DNA from: Neoalteromonas facilis | Lineage (GTDB): Bacteria > Pseudomonadota > Gammaproteobacteria > Enterobacterales > Alteromonadaceae | Assembly (NCBI RefSeq): GCF_002807665.1 | Contig: NZ_PEAY01000001.1 | Location: 1,276,370 to 1,340,369, forward strand | DNA length: 64,000 nt | Reading direction: 5' to 3' | Translations under genes and position numbers: made by a program | Shown here: positions 1-8,254 of the stretch, one piece after another | How positions within the stretch are numbered: position 1 is the stretch's first letter | Layout: every line of letters starts with the position of its first letter | The notes under the pieces: generated by a model | The model's database searches: none | The model's input: the letters and a program-made list of their open reading frames with translations, nothing else | What the model was told of the DNA's origin: nothing

Positions 1-309
1 GATAACGCTTGGCAATGGTCTAGCCCTCCTATCCAAGGGAATCCTGCATCACTTCCTGAGGATCGCCTAAATGGTGAATACTCTATTGAAACTGGAGTTA
101 CCTATGCAGTGGAATTTGTTATCTTTGATGACTCAAGAGCATCACTCATAGTCAACGATATCGTTGTCAGCGATGCTATATACCAGACAAAACACCCGTC
201 AAATTCCCATGCAATTCAGTGGGGTCTATATTGGGCCAAGGGTTATAATACTGAGTTAGATCCATTGAAAAGGATCGTTATTTCAATAGATGAATTTAAA
301 ATACCATGA
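1..309 (+). CDS. C-terminal end of a secreted polysaccharide lyase-like protein (5' truncated by window)
   Basis: The frame is open from the first base to a TGA at 307-309, so this is the last 102 residues of a longer gene that begins outside the window. The visible part alternates short beta-like stretches with Gly/Asn turns and ends in a WGLYWAKGYNTE segment followed by RIVISIDEFKI. That layout resembles the last strands of a jelly-roll such as the heparin-lyase-I-like or polysaccharide lyase folds. The family call rests on this tail and on context: a sulfotransferase starts 6 bases later and a GH88 hydrolase lies at 4141. It could also be a non-catalytic lectin-like domain. No catalytic residue can be assigned. 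Confidence 0.55.
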   Translation, partial: DNAWQWSSPPIQGNPASLPEDRLNGEYSIETGVTYAVEFVIFDDSRASLIVNDIVVSDAIYQTKHPSNSHAIQWGLYWAKGYNTELDPLKRIVISIDEFKIP

Positions 310-315
310 GAAAGT

Positions 316-978
316 ATGAAAGTTAGAGATATTCCCTATCGAATATTTGAAAAGCTCCCCTTGCCTGTATATCCCTATAGACAATACATGCATCGAAAAA
401 AGTGTATTTTTATCCACATACCTAAATGTGCTGGAACGAGTGTCTTAAATGCCCTCGGACATAAAAGAGGAAGAGATCATGTCGAAGTGCGGCACTATTT
501 AGGCTCAAACCCAATATGGTTTGACAATTACTTTAAATTTACTATATGCCGCCACCCTGCCGATCGTTTAAGATCTGCTTTTAATTATGCTATATCAGGC
601 GGTAATCGAAGTTCAGCAGATTTATTATTACAAAAACATCTAAAGGGTACTAAAGGGTTATTCAATAACTTTTGTGAAGAATTTCTCACTGAACAATCTG
701 TGTTGCAATATCCAATTTTTATGCCTCAGTGGATTTTCGTACACTTGCCCGAGAGCGACATTGCAGTTGACGCGGTACTTAGGTTTGAGAGACTTGCCGA
801 CGACTGGAAGCAAGTAAGTAAAAAGATTAATGTAAGTGAAAATCTCCCTTTACATAATAAAGCTCGCGAAAATATACAATCCGCAGTTTTGAGCAAAGAA
901 TCTCTGATAAATATCGAGAGGATCTATAAAAGAGACTATGAATTATTCGGTTATGAGATGGGCAGTTACTATCGATGA
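316..978 (+). CDS. Sulfotransferase family protein (carbohydrate type)
   Basis: Predicted to transfer sulfate from PAPS to a sugar hydroxyl. The 5'-phosphosulfate loop is visible as IFIHIPKCAGTSV (about residues 32-44). The 3'-phosphate-binding region is visible as FTICRHPADRLRSAF (about residues 75-89). At 220 residues it is short but normal for this family. No signal peptide is visible, so it should act in the cytoplasm on precursors. It starts 6 bases after the upstream stop and its TGA overlaps the next ATG (ATGA), so it is translated in a coupled operon. The acceptor sugar cannot be read from the sequence. Confidence 0.82.
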   Translation: MKVRDIPYRIFEKLPLPVYPYRQYMHRKKCIFIHIPKCAGTSVLNALGHKRGRDHVEVRHYLGSNPIWFDNYFKFTICRHPADRLRSAFNYAISGGNRSSADLLLQKHLKGTKGLFNNFCEEFLTEQSVLQYPIFMPQWIFVHLPESDIAVDAVLRFERLADDWKQVSKKINVSENLPLHNKARENIQSAVLSKESLINIERIYKRDYELFGYEMGSYYR

Positions 979-2150
979 ATGTTCTTGTAATGCCTTCATG
1001 GTTTGGGGATCACAGGTATCCAACACTTGGGTCTTTTTTTCTTGATCAAGCCGTCGCACTCGGTAAATATGGCCACTCTGTTCACATTATTTATCCTTCG
1101 CCATACTCTATAAAAGAAATGTTAAAGTTCAGGCTAGGAAAGAAGTGGATACACAAGAGCTGTGTATCTATCAGAACAAAAAGTTATTTTACTATTCCGT
1201 TAGCAAGAACTTTTAATGTTAAATTACGGTTACGGGAATACTTTAATTTATTTGAACAGCATATTTCCGAATTTGGACTCCCTGACATTATTCATGCTCA
1301 TAGCGCTGCACTCGGTCCATCTGGTTCCGCAGGGATCGCAGCTAACTTAATCGGCAAAAAATACAAGATCCCCGTTGTAATAACAGAGCATGCCTCAGCC
1401 TTTCATACCGGTAATTTTTCTGAGCATGAAAAAGAACTGATGTTAGAAGCCTTCGAATCAGCAAACAGTTTAATAGCTGTTTCTCAATGTCTTGAACGTG
1501 ATCTTCGTACATTTGGTGTAACAAGGCAGATCAGTATTATTGGAAATATTGTGGATACCGGAAAGTTTAAACCCATTCGGCTTAAACGAAGGCCTTTCTA
1601 CGAATTTATTCTTGTGGCTTACCTTAGGCCCATTAAGCGCATAGATAAAGTTATAATGGCATTTTCACAACTTTCGCTCACTAATGCTAAATTGACGATT
1701 ATTGGAGATGGTACATGTAGGAGCGCATTGGAAAAACTCGCAGCTAAATATTGCCCTGATAAACAAATTGAGTTTACCGGCGAACTCGATAGAAAAGATG
1801 TAGTGAAACGACTTCAGAATGCCGATTGCTATATCAACACTTCAGATTATGAGACCTTTGGAGTAGCCGTCCACGAAGCTTTAAGCTGTGGTTTGTCCGC
1901 CATATCAACGAATAGCGGTGGTCCTAACGAGATATTAAAATGCTTAGGGTATAAAATTATTGAGAACTACAGCGACCAAGTATTAGCTTCAATGATGGAA
2001 AAGCAATTAAAAATCGACTTAAGTAAAAAGTCTATGGCCACTAAACATAAGCAATATGACATGATGTGTTCCCGTTATAGTGAAGAATCTTTTACTAAAC
2101 AGATTGAAACTATATTTGACAACATACTCGCTCGAGCAAATTCACGATGA
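975..2150 (+). CDS. Glycosyltransferase family 4 (GT-B fold)
   Basis: A 391-residue retaining glycosyltransferase. The C-terminal half carries the GT4 nucleotide-sugar signature with an E-x7-E spacing in YETFGVAVHEAL (about residues 293-304). GGPNEI follows about 15 residues later. The N-terminal acceptor domain has HAHSAA and a VITEHAS stretch. It overlaps the genes on both sides by ATGA, so the sulfotransferase, this gene and the flippase form one translational unit. The likely job is adding one sugar to a lipid-linked repeat unit at the cytoplasmic face. Donor and linkage are unknown. The region is visibly more A+T rich than the housekeeping genes after 37 kb, as is common for polysaccharide islands. 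Confidence 0.85.
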   Translation: MNVLVMPSWFGDHRYPTLGSFFLDQAVALGKYGHSVHIIYPSPYSIKEMLKFRLGKKWIHKSCVSIRTKSYFTIPLARTFNVKLRLREYFNLFEQHISEFGLPDIIHAHSAALGPSGSAGIAANLIGKKYKIPVVITEHASAFHTGNFSEHEKELMLEAFESANSLIAVSQCLERDLRTFGVTRQISIIGNIVDTGKFKPIRLKRRPFYEFILVAYLRPIKRIDKVIMAFSQLSLTNAKLTIIGDGTCRSALEKLAAKYCPDKQIEFTGELDRKDVVKRLQNADCYINTSDYETFGVAVHEALSCGLSAISTNSGGPNEILKCLGYKIIENYSDQVLASMMEKQLKIDLSKKSMATKHKQYDMMCSRYSEESFTKQIETIFDNILARANSR

Positions 2151-3439
2151 AAGTAATTGACATCAGCAAGTTGATTTCAATTCCTTTATTGCTAAAAGTG
2201 AACGCTACTATCCTTGGTTTCATATTTAACCTATATGCTGCAAGATTACTATCTAGCGTGGAGTATGGCCTTTTCGCTTTATGCCTGCTATTGATTATCG
2301 TATTTGCATGCATCTGTCGCTTTGGTCTTGATCAATCTGTGGTGAGATTTTTATCTACCAGTTATGCTGATAAGGAAGAATTAAAACAAAGACGGACTTT
2401 TTGGCTAGCAGTTAGCATAGCCAGCGTGGGGTTAGTAATAATGGGTTTTCTTGTCTCAATTGGACTTGATGAACTCATCGCCGAAGCACTTGAAAAAAAA
2501 CAAATAACTCCTCTCGCATTTAAGTGTTTATTGACTGCAATCCCAGTATGCTTACTTTCAATAATTTCTAGTACATATCGCGCGTTCAGATCTTCCAATC
2601 TAGCAGTGCTCTTTTCGGGTAGCGTCACTCTTTCTCTGTCACTATTGGGTATGTGGTTGTTTCAACCCAAAAGTGCAATAGAATTGCTAAATATATATAT
2701 GTTTAGCGGTTACATGGCTCTTATATTTGCCTTAGTGCATTGTTCGTTAAAATTTAAATTATCTTTTTCCCTGCCATCTAAAGAGATCACCAATCAACTT
2801 CTTTTCAGTAGTAAATCACTTTGGATAGTGGCATTAACAGCTCTAATTATTCAACAGGGAAGCAGTATTATATTAGGTAAATATGTAACCCTTTCTGAAT
2901 TAGCCATTTTTACTGTCTGTTTTAAAATTGCCACTTTAATGAGTTTTCTCTTATTTGCGCTAAATACTGTGTACTCTCCTCGAATAGCAGTGTTATATCA
3001 TGAGAATAATTTGAATGGTTTGCGAGAACTGCTTCGAGCGATAAATAAGCTCGCTCTAATTTTTTCACTCATTATTTTCGCTAGTATTGTCGTTCTAGGC
3101 GAGTATATTTTGGGTTTTTTTGGTAGTGAATACGAAAGCGGATATTCAATTTTGGTTGTTCTTGCACTTGGTAACAGCGTAAATGTAGTGACAGGGTTGG
3201 TCGTCACTACGATGGTCATGTCAGGTTACGAACTTCTACATAAACGCATAGCGATTAGCTGCGCTATTCTTACTTTATTATTGTCATTCATACTTATTCC
3301 ACAGTTCGGTTTATTGGGTGCAGCCATTACCATTTCAGTCTCTATGGCTACTCAGAATATAGTTTCCTATTTTATAGTTAAGTTTAAAATCCTTAAGACA
3401 AACAAAAATAAGCAGAGCCCATATGATATCAGAACATGA
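2147..3439 (+). CDS. Wzx-type polysaccharide flippase (oligosaccharide translocase)
   Basis: A 430-residue polytopic membrane protein with about 12 hydrophobic segments along its length. It begins with an amphipathic MKVIDISKLISIPLL segment and a first helix with NLYAARLLSSVEYGLFAL, typical of Wzx/PST-family flippases. These move an undecaprenyl-linked repeat unit across the inner membrane. It follows the GT4 gene with an ATGA overlap, and the next sulfotransferase starts 17 bases inside its 3' end. No Wzy polymerase is visible in the window, so the rest of the pathway must lie upstream of base 1 or elsewhere. Confidence 0.83.
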   Translation: MKVIDISKLISIPLLLKVNATILGFIFNLYAARLLSSVEYGLFALCLLLIIVFACICRFGLDQSVVRFLSTSYADKEELKQRRTFWLAVSIASVGLVIMGFLVSIGLDELIAEALEKKQITPLAFKCLLTAIPVCLLSIISSTYRAFRSSNLAVLFSGSVTLSLSLLGMWLFQPKSAIELLNIYMFSGYMALIFALVHCSLKFKLSFSLPSKEITNQLLFSSKSLWIVALTALIIQQGSSIILGKYVTLSELAIFTVCFKIATLMSFLLFALNTVYSPRIAVLYHENNLNGLRELLRAINKLALIFSLIIFASIVVLGEYILGFFGSEYESGYSILVVLALGNSVNVVTGLVVTTMVMSGYELLHKRIAISCAILTLLLSFILIPQFGLLGAAITISVSMATQNIVSYFIVKFKILKTNKNKQSPYDIRT

Positions 3440-4118
3440 TCAATGCATTTTTATTCATATTCCTAAGACTGCGGGGCAAAGTGTTGAACAAGTCTTTTTA
3501 GAGCGAGCTGGATTGACATGGGAAAACAGAGAAGCACTGCTACTTAAACGAAATAGCGATTCTAGTCTGGGGCCACCGAGGCTCGCCCACTTAACAGCTA
3601 AGGAATATACTGAATACGGTTACATTTCTATGCAAAAATTCATGTCTATGCATAAGTTCACCGTAGTTAGAAATCCATGGGACAGATTGGTGTCTGAGTT
3701 TACTTATCAAAAGTACTCTTTCAGTTTTAGAAATTTCTTATTGAAGAACTTTCCCAAGCCTGGATCTGATGACTATATAAATCATCACGGTCATTATCGA
3801 CACATCATGCCTCAGATAGAGTTTTTAACCAACCTAGATGGCGAAATATGTGTGGATAGCGTTATTAAATTTGAAAATATCAAAGCAGACTTCGCTGAGG
3901 TTAGTAAAGCCATAACCGGCCAAGAACTAACGCTACCTTATCGAAATAAAACACAAGCTCCTTCGGGCTTGAGCAAGCTCAAAAATAGATTATTTAAAAA
4001 GCCTGAACGTAAGCACTACAGCACCTACTATGACGATGAATGCATAGCTTTCGTAGCCGAATTGTACGCTGCAGAAATTGAGCTTTTTAAATATGACTTT
4101 GAAGATCTAAGAGCCTAA
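3423..4118 (+). CDS. Second sulfotransferase family protein
   Basis: Carries CIFIHIPKTAGQSVEQ at residues 8-23 (5'-phosphosulfate loop) and FTVVRNPWDRLVSEF at about residues 80-94 (3'-phosphate region). It is clearly the same superfamily as the gene at 316, but the two are diverged and not a recent duplication. At 231 residues with no signal peptide or membrane segment, it is expected in the cytoplasm. It overlaps the flippase gene by 17 bases. Two different sulfotransferases around one flippase suggest sulfation at two positions or on two sugars of the repeat unit. That is inference. Confidence 0.82.
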   Translation: MISEHDQCIFIHIPKTAGQSVEQVFLERAGLTWENREALLLKRNSDSSLGPPRLAHLTAKEYTEYGYISMQKFMSMHKFTVVRNPWDRLVSEFTYQKYSFSFRNFLLKNFPKPGSDDYINHHGHYRHIMPQIEFLTNLDGEICVDSVIKFENIKADFAEVSKAITGQELTLPYRNKTQAPSGLSKLKNRLFKKPERKHYSTYYDDECIAFVAELYAAEIELFKYDFEDLRA

Positions 4119-4140
4119 CTGAGTAGTAGGAACGAGTGTA

Positions 4141-5310
4141 ATGAAAGCTGTAATCGCATTTTTGTTTCTGCTATTGACGGGCTGCAATAGCGAAACAGAT
4201 TCAAGCACTAACACAGACCAAAGTGCAAAAAACTATACTGTTGATGAAGCACTTAACCTCGCCTTAACCAAATATAGTCATACAGCAACGAACCTTTCTT
4301 TAAACGATGGATACCCGCGTGTTGTGGAGAATGGCAGGTGGCGTGCTATTGCAAACGAGGACTGGACAGATGGTTTTTACCCAGGAATCCTTTGGATGCT
4401 ATCTGAGTTGGATCCTGAAATGGAAAGCAGAGCAGAAAAGTGGACTATACCTCTAACTTCCAGAACCAGCTTTGGTGGCCATGATATTGGGTTTATCATA
4501 AATAATAGCTTTGGAAAAGCTTATAACACAACGGGCAAACACGAATACTTAGAAGTCATTAAGACAGGGGCAATTAACCTTTCGGCTCGCTACTCTAGCG
4601 CAGTCGGAGCAATTCGCTCGTGGGATTTTGGACGATATAAATATCCAGTCATCATCGATAACCTGATGAACCTTGAACTGCTATTTAACGCCAGTACTCT
4701 CATCGTTGTTCCGGAATGGCATGAACAGGCAGTCTCTCATGCATTTAAAACACTAGATAATCATGTGCGATCAGACTTCAGTAGTTTTCACCTTGTCGAC
4801 TACAACCCATCAAATGGTGAAGCCATATTCAGAGGAACTGTACAAGGTGCCGCTAATGACTCTACCTGGGCTAGGGGGCAAGCTTGGGGTATTTATGGCT
4901 TTGCTATGATATACGAAATGACTGGACTCTCTGAATTTGAAGTCACTTCATACCAGATGGCAAAATATTTTATGCAAAACCTACCATCTGACAATGTACC
5001 CTTTTGGGATCTTAACTTAAACAACCAAAATGAACCTAGAGACAGTTCTGCAGCGGCTATTGCTGCTGCGGGCATGCTTAGACTGAGTCACAACACACAA
5101 TCAAAAGAACAACAGGATCAGTTAACTGAATGGGCACAACTCCTAACGTACAGCTTGCTCACTAGCGAATACCTTAATTCAGACCCAAAGTATCCTGCAC
5201 TCTTAGTCGCCGCAACAGGGAATAAACCAGCTAATAGAGAAATCAATACTAGCCTTATTTACGCAGATTATTATTTTATAGAAGCGTTATTAATACAAAC
5301 CCCTAAATAA
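4141..5310 (+). CDS. GH88-family unsaturated glucuronyl hydrolase, lipoprotein
   Basis: A 389-residue protein with a lipoprotein signal. A hydrophobic segment ends in LLTGC, so the mature N-terminus would be Cys15. The family hydrates unsaturated uronic acids released by polysaccharide lyases. Visible GH88 marks are WTDGFYPGILW (about residue 79), GGHDIGFIINNSFGKAY with the conserved catalytic-type Asp (about residue 118), and STWARGQAWGIYGF (about residue 241). It starts 22 bases after the sulfotransferase with a good AGGAACG Shine-Dalgarno. A lipid-anchored uronyl hydrolase beside lyase-like and sulfotransferase genes suggests trimming or recycling of the same uronate polymer. Confidence 0.8.
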   Translation: MKAVIAFLFLLLTGCNSETDSSTNTDQSAKNYTVDEALNLALTKYSHTATNLSLNDGYPRVVENGRWRAIANEDWTDGFYPGILWMLSELDPEMESRAEKWTIPLTSRTSFGGHDIGFIINNSFGKAYNTTGKHEYLEVIKTGAINLSARYSSAVGAIRSWDFGRYKYPVIIDNLMNLELLFNASTLIVVPEWHEQAVSHAFKTLDNHVRSDFSSFHLVDYNPSNGEAIFRGTVQGAANDSTWARGQAWGIYGFAMIYEMTGLSEFEVTSYQMAKYFMQNLPSDNVPFWDLNLNNQNEPRDSSAAAIAAAGMLRLSHNTQSKEQQDQLTEWAQLLTYSLLTSEYLNSDPKYPALLVAATGNKPANREINTSLIYADYYFIEALLIQTPK

Positions 5311-5434
5311 TTCGAATTAACAATAAACCGCTACGCCATAGCTTATTTTGATTTTTATAGTCATTTAACACCTCTATGCAAGGCATTGTATTCAATTATT
5401 AAAGCGAGCTGTTTGATTTTAGGGGGATTGTTAA

Positions 5435-6265
5435 AGTTGGCCTGTTCGTTGGCTTTGTAAAATTCTCGATGTTGATCCAAGCGGATATTATGCGTGGCAC
5501 AATAATCCTCACTCGAAGCGTCACAAAGCCAATCAACGTCTAGTAGGATTGATTAAACAATTCTGGCTGGAATCAGGTGGTGTGTATGGCTATCGCAAGA
5601 TCCACTCGGACTTACGTGGTGTGGGTGAAGCGTGTGGTCTCAATCGCGTATATCGCTTGATGCGCTCTGAAGGTCTAAAGGCACAACTAGACTATCGCAG
5701 ACCACACCATCGAGGTGACGATAGTCACAATGTTGTCCCTAATCGATTAAAACGTCAGTTCAACCCTATGGCGCCTGATAAAGTCTGGGTTACGCATATC
5801 CGAACACACGAAGGCTGGTTGTATCTGGCTGTGTTTGTAGATTTGTTCTCACGCAAAGTCATTGGTTAGTCAATGCAGTCTCGCATTACTAAAGATATTG
5901 TCCTCAATGCGCTGCTGATGTCTGTGTGGCGGCGTAATCCAAAGCAACAAGCGATGGTACATTCTGATCAAGGCAGCCGCTACACCAGCCATAACTGGCA
6001 GGCTTTCCATAAAGCTAATGGAATGGAAGGCAGTATGAGCAGACGAGGAAACTGCCACGATAACACTGTGGCTGAAAGCTTCTTCCAGCGATTGAAACGT
6101 GAACGTATCAAACAGAAAACCTATTCCCCAAGGGATGATGCCATAAGCGATATTTTTGATTACATCGTAATGTTTTATAACAGTAAACGAAAACATGATT
6201 CCAATAATCTATTGTCACCAGTAGAGTATGAGAACCGTTACCAAGAACGGCTGAGAAGTGTCTAA
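5435..6265 (+). pseudogene. IS3-family transposase OrfB, inactivated
   Basis: One reading frame runs from about 5435 to 6265 but is broken by an in-frame TAG at 5867-5869. That codon follows RKVIG, exactly where relatives have Trp, so a single TGG to TAG change explains it. The reading upstream of the first internal ATG also fits OrfB (SGYYAW near 5477-5494, then GVYGYRKIH). A second lesion is visible near 5794: WVT is followed directly by HIRTHEGW where the family has WVTDITHIRTHEGW. Three codons, including the first catalytic Asp, are therefore missing. The second Asp (HSDQGSRYTS) and the Glu (NTVAESFFQRLK) remain. No OrfA or start codon is present. Confidence 0.85.
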
Positions 6266-6283
6266 GTTGTTAGTGGCGATTCA
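5435..6283 (+). mobile_element. IS3-family insertion sequence remnant
   Basis: Holds a decayed OrfB and ends at the right with a terminus that reads outward TGAATCGCC at about 6283, typical of IS3-family inverted repeats. I found no matching left repeat and no OrfA in the 120 bases before it, so the left half has been lost. The element separates the polysaccharide genes from the secretion region and may mark an old recombination joint. Confidence 0.72.
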
Positions 6284-6452
6284 ACAAAGGCTTTAAGATC
6301 CAACAGCAGTATTTAGTGACTAAATAAACGTCGTATTAAGAAGAAATCAGCATTTAGTGCAACTCTAATCTTCACTGAGTAAAGATAAAGCAATCGAATA
6401 AATTTATCCACGAGAAAACAGAGACTTCCTGTTACTGAAGAACTGTTAACAT

Positions 6453-6482
6453 AAAAAAAGGCGAGCTAATGCTCGCCTTTTT
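6453..6482 (-). terminator. Rho-independent terminator of the S-layer-like gene
   Basis: A 7-bp perfect stem GGCGAGC/GCTCGCC with a TAAT loop. On the minus strand it is followed by seven T residues. It lies 23 bases after the stop of the minus-strand gene ending at 6506. Confidence 0.88.
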
Positions 6483-6505
6483 GATACTTAAATTGGAACT
6501 ATCAA

Positions 6506-7927
6506 TTAGTTGAAAGTACCAACTGTTAGGCGGTCAGTATCAACTTGATTGCTGAACTTAGCACCAACTGTCATTGTTACGTCACCGTTAGGTACGTTAG
6601 TAGTAAACTCTAGAGCTACTTTGAAACCTGTAGTAGCTGCATCGTAACCTTCAGTCGCTAGTGTTGAGCTAACTTCTGATAATAAGTTACGAACACCTGG
6701 AGCTGCAGCAGACACTAATAAACCAGCGTCTTGCCATGCAGTGTGCTCACCTTCTACCATGTAACGAAGTGTAATATCACCAGTTTGAGTACCAGTATTT
6801 GTGTGACGGATGATTGGTTGAGTAACTGGACCAAATGGTACGTATGGTACTTCAACAACTGAGCCATTCAAGCCCCAATCACCAGCTGCACCGCCACTCA
6901 ACAACGCTGAATCACCAGCAACTGCACCAGCTACGTTCGTGCTATCAGAGTCAGTACCGTGATCAGTAAACTCTACTTCAACGTCTACAGTAAAGTCTTG
7001 CTCGGCAAGTGCTGCTGGAGCTACCGCGCCTGCTGTAAGTGCATCATCAGAAACGTCAACTGTTACTGTTTGAGCAGCTACACCTGCATGTTCAACGATG
7101 ATTTTCTCTGCATCAACAGACGTTAAAGTACCGCCACCAACAATAGTGATTGCAGCAGCATTGTTCAGCTGAACCCCTGCAGTATCAGGATCATCGTCCA
7201 AAATTGACCAGTCACCGTAGATAGTATAAATCATGTTAGTTGGAGTTGCATCGTACACAACACCTGCTGCGTCATTCACAGGAGTGATTACAATTCCATC
7301 AGTTGTAACGCCAGTACCGTCGTCAAACGCCAAACGATTTTGATTTACGTCAATCGTTGCATCAAATGCTGTGGTGACTGATGCAGAGAACTGATCTTGC
7401 GTATCTAGAAGGACCGCAGTGCCATCTGTACCTGCTGGAGTATCAAGAGCAACACCCGTGCTCGTCTCAGCAGCATAAGTTGCTGATACTGAACCACTAG
7501 CTAAAAGATCTGCCTTATCGAAAATCAAGTGAGTTTCAGCAGTAAAGTCAACTGTCGCACCGATAGTAGTTTCTGCATTAAGGCCATCGTAAGTCAACTC
7601 AGTCACACGATATGTAGCCTGAGTGGTTGTTGCGTTCAACAAACCAAGTGTCATGGTGTCGGCGCCGTCAACTAGCGTTGGGTTTAGTGACGCTGGAAGC
7701 GCAGTAGTGTCCAAATCTGCACCAGTAAACGTCAATGTTAAGATATCACCAACAGTGTATTCAGCACCTAACGTGATAGATACAGCTGGAGCTGCAACTT
7801 TAGTCGCTGTAGTTACACCTTCAACAGAAACAGTTCTTGTTGTTACACCACCAGCTAGATCCGCAGCTGCTAGTGCATTACCAGCGATACCTGCAACGGC
7901 GAGTGCCACAATAGATTTTTTAAACAT
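6506..7927 (-). CDS. Secreted acidic beta-rich protein, candidate Slr4-type S-layer protein
   Basis: A 473-residue exported protein with a Sec signal (FKKSIVALAVAGIAGNALAA). The mature part has no cysteine, few lysines, and is rich in Ala, Thr, Val, Gly and Asp, as in surface-layer and other secreted beta-helical proteins. The C-terminal third has VEVPYVPFG, a Gln/Ile-rich strand, HTNTGTQTGDITL, and a final VTMTVGAKFSNQVDTDRLTVG. From memory this layout resembles the Slr4 S-layer family of marine Pseudoalteromonas and Vibrio. I chose the ATG at 7927 because GGAG sits 10 bases before it; the ATG at 7936 would have only one base of spacing. It lies just downstream of a complete T2SS operon and has its own terminator, fitting a highly expressed substrate. 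The family assignment is inference. Confidence 0.6.
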   Translation of the reverse strand: MFKKSIVALAVAGIAGNALAAADLAGGVTTRTVSVEGVTTATKVAAPAVSITLGAEYTVGDILTLTFTGADLDTTALPASLNPTLVDGADTMTLGLLNATTTQATYRVTELTYDGLNAETTIGATVDFTAETHLIFDKADLLASGSVSATYAAETSTGVALDTPAGTDGTAVLLDTQDQFSASVTTAFDATIDVNQNRLAFDDGTGVTTDGIVITPVNDAAGVVYDATPTNMIYTIYGDWSILDDDPDTAGVQLNNAAAITIVGGGTLTSVDAEKIIVEHAGVAAQTVTVDVSDDALTAGAVAPAALAEQDFTVDVEVEFTDHGTDSDSTNVAGAVAGDSALLSGGAAGDWGLNGSVVEVPYVPFGPVTQPIIRHTNTGTQTGDITLRYMVEGEHTAWQDAGLLVSAAAPGVRNLLSEVSSTLATEGYDAATTGFKVALEFTTNVPNGDVTMTVGAKFSNQVDTDRLTVGTFN

Positions 7928-8254
7928 TTTATCCATTCTCCAAAGTTTCTAGAAACAAAGAGTTTAGTAAGTGATTGGTATTAGTTAGCACTTTCCCAAA
8001 TTCTCTTTTTAGTTTTACATTTTAGGTTGATCGCCATAGGCCGTCGCCTAGGCGACATCCAACCGTATGGTAGTGTAGGCCCCAAAGGTTGAACATGTCA
8101 ACCATAAAGCCTCAATATATGATTGTTTTACTTATACATATTAATAAAACCATACTCAAACCTATACTATTTAATAAGTTTACTAGCGCGTTCCCTTAAA
8201 AATAGCGTAGTTAAGTTATCAAAACGTCTGATAAAAACAAGTAAGAATAACGAG
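7928..8254. other. 327-bp intergenic region before the S-layer-like gene
   Basis: Should hold the promoter and a long untranslated leader for the minus-strand gene at 7927. Visible structure: the Shine-Dalgarno GGAG, a 14-bp perfect palindrome GTCGCCTAGGCGAC at 8043-8056, and an inverted repeat GGTTGA-5-TCAACC at 8087-8103. The part after 8105 is A+T rich. I see no coding sequence and no clear intrinsic terminator for the gspD end. Confidence 0.5.
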
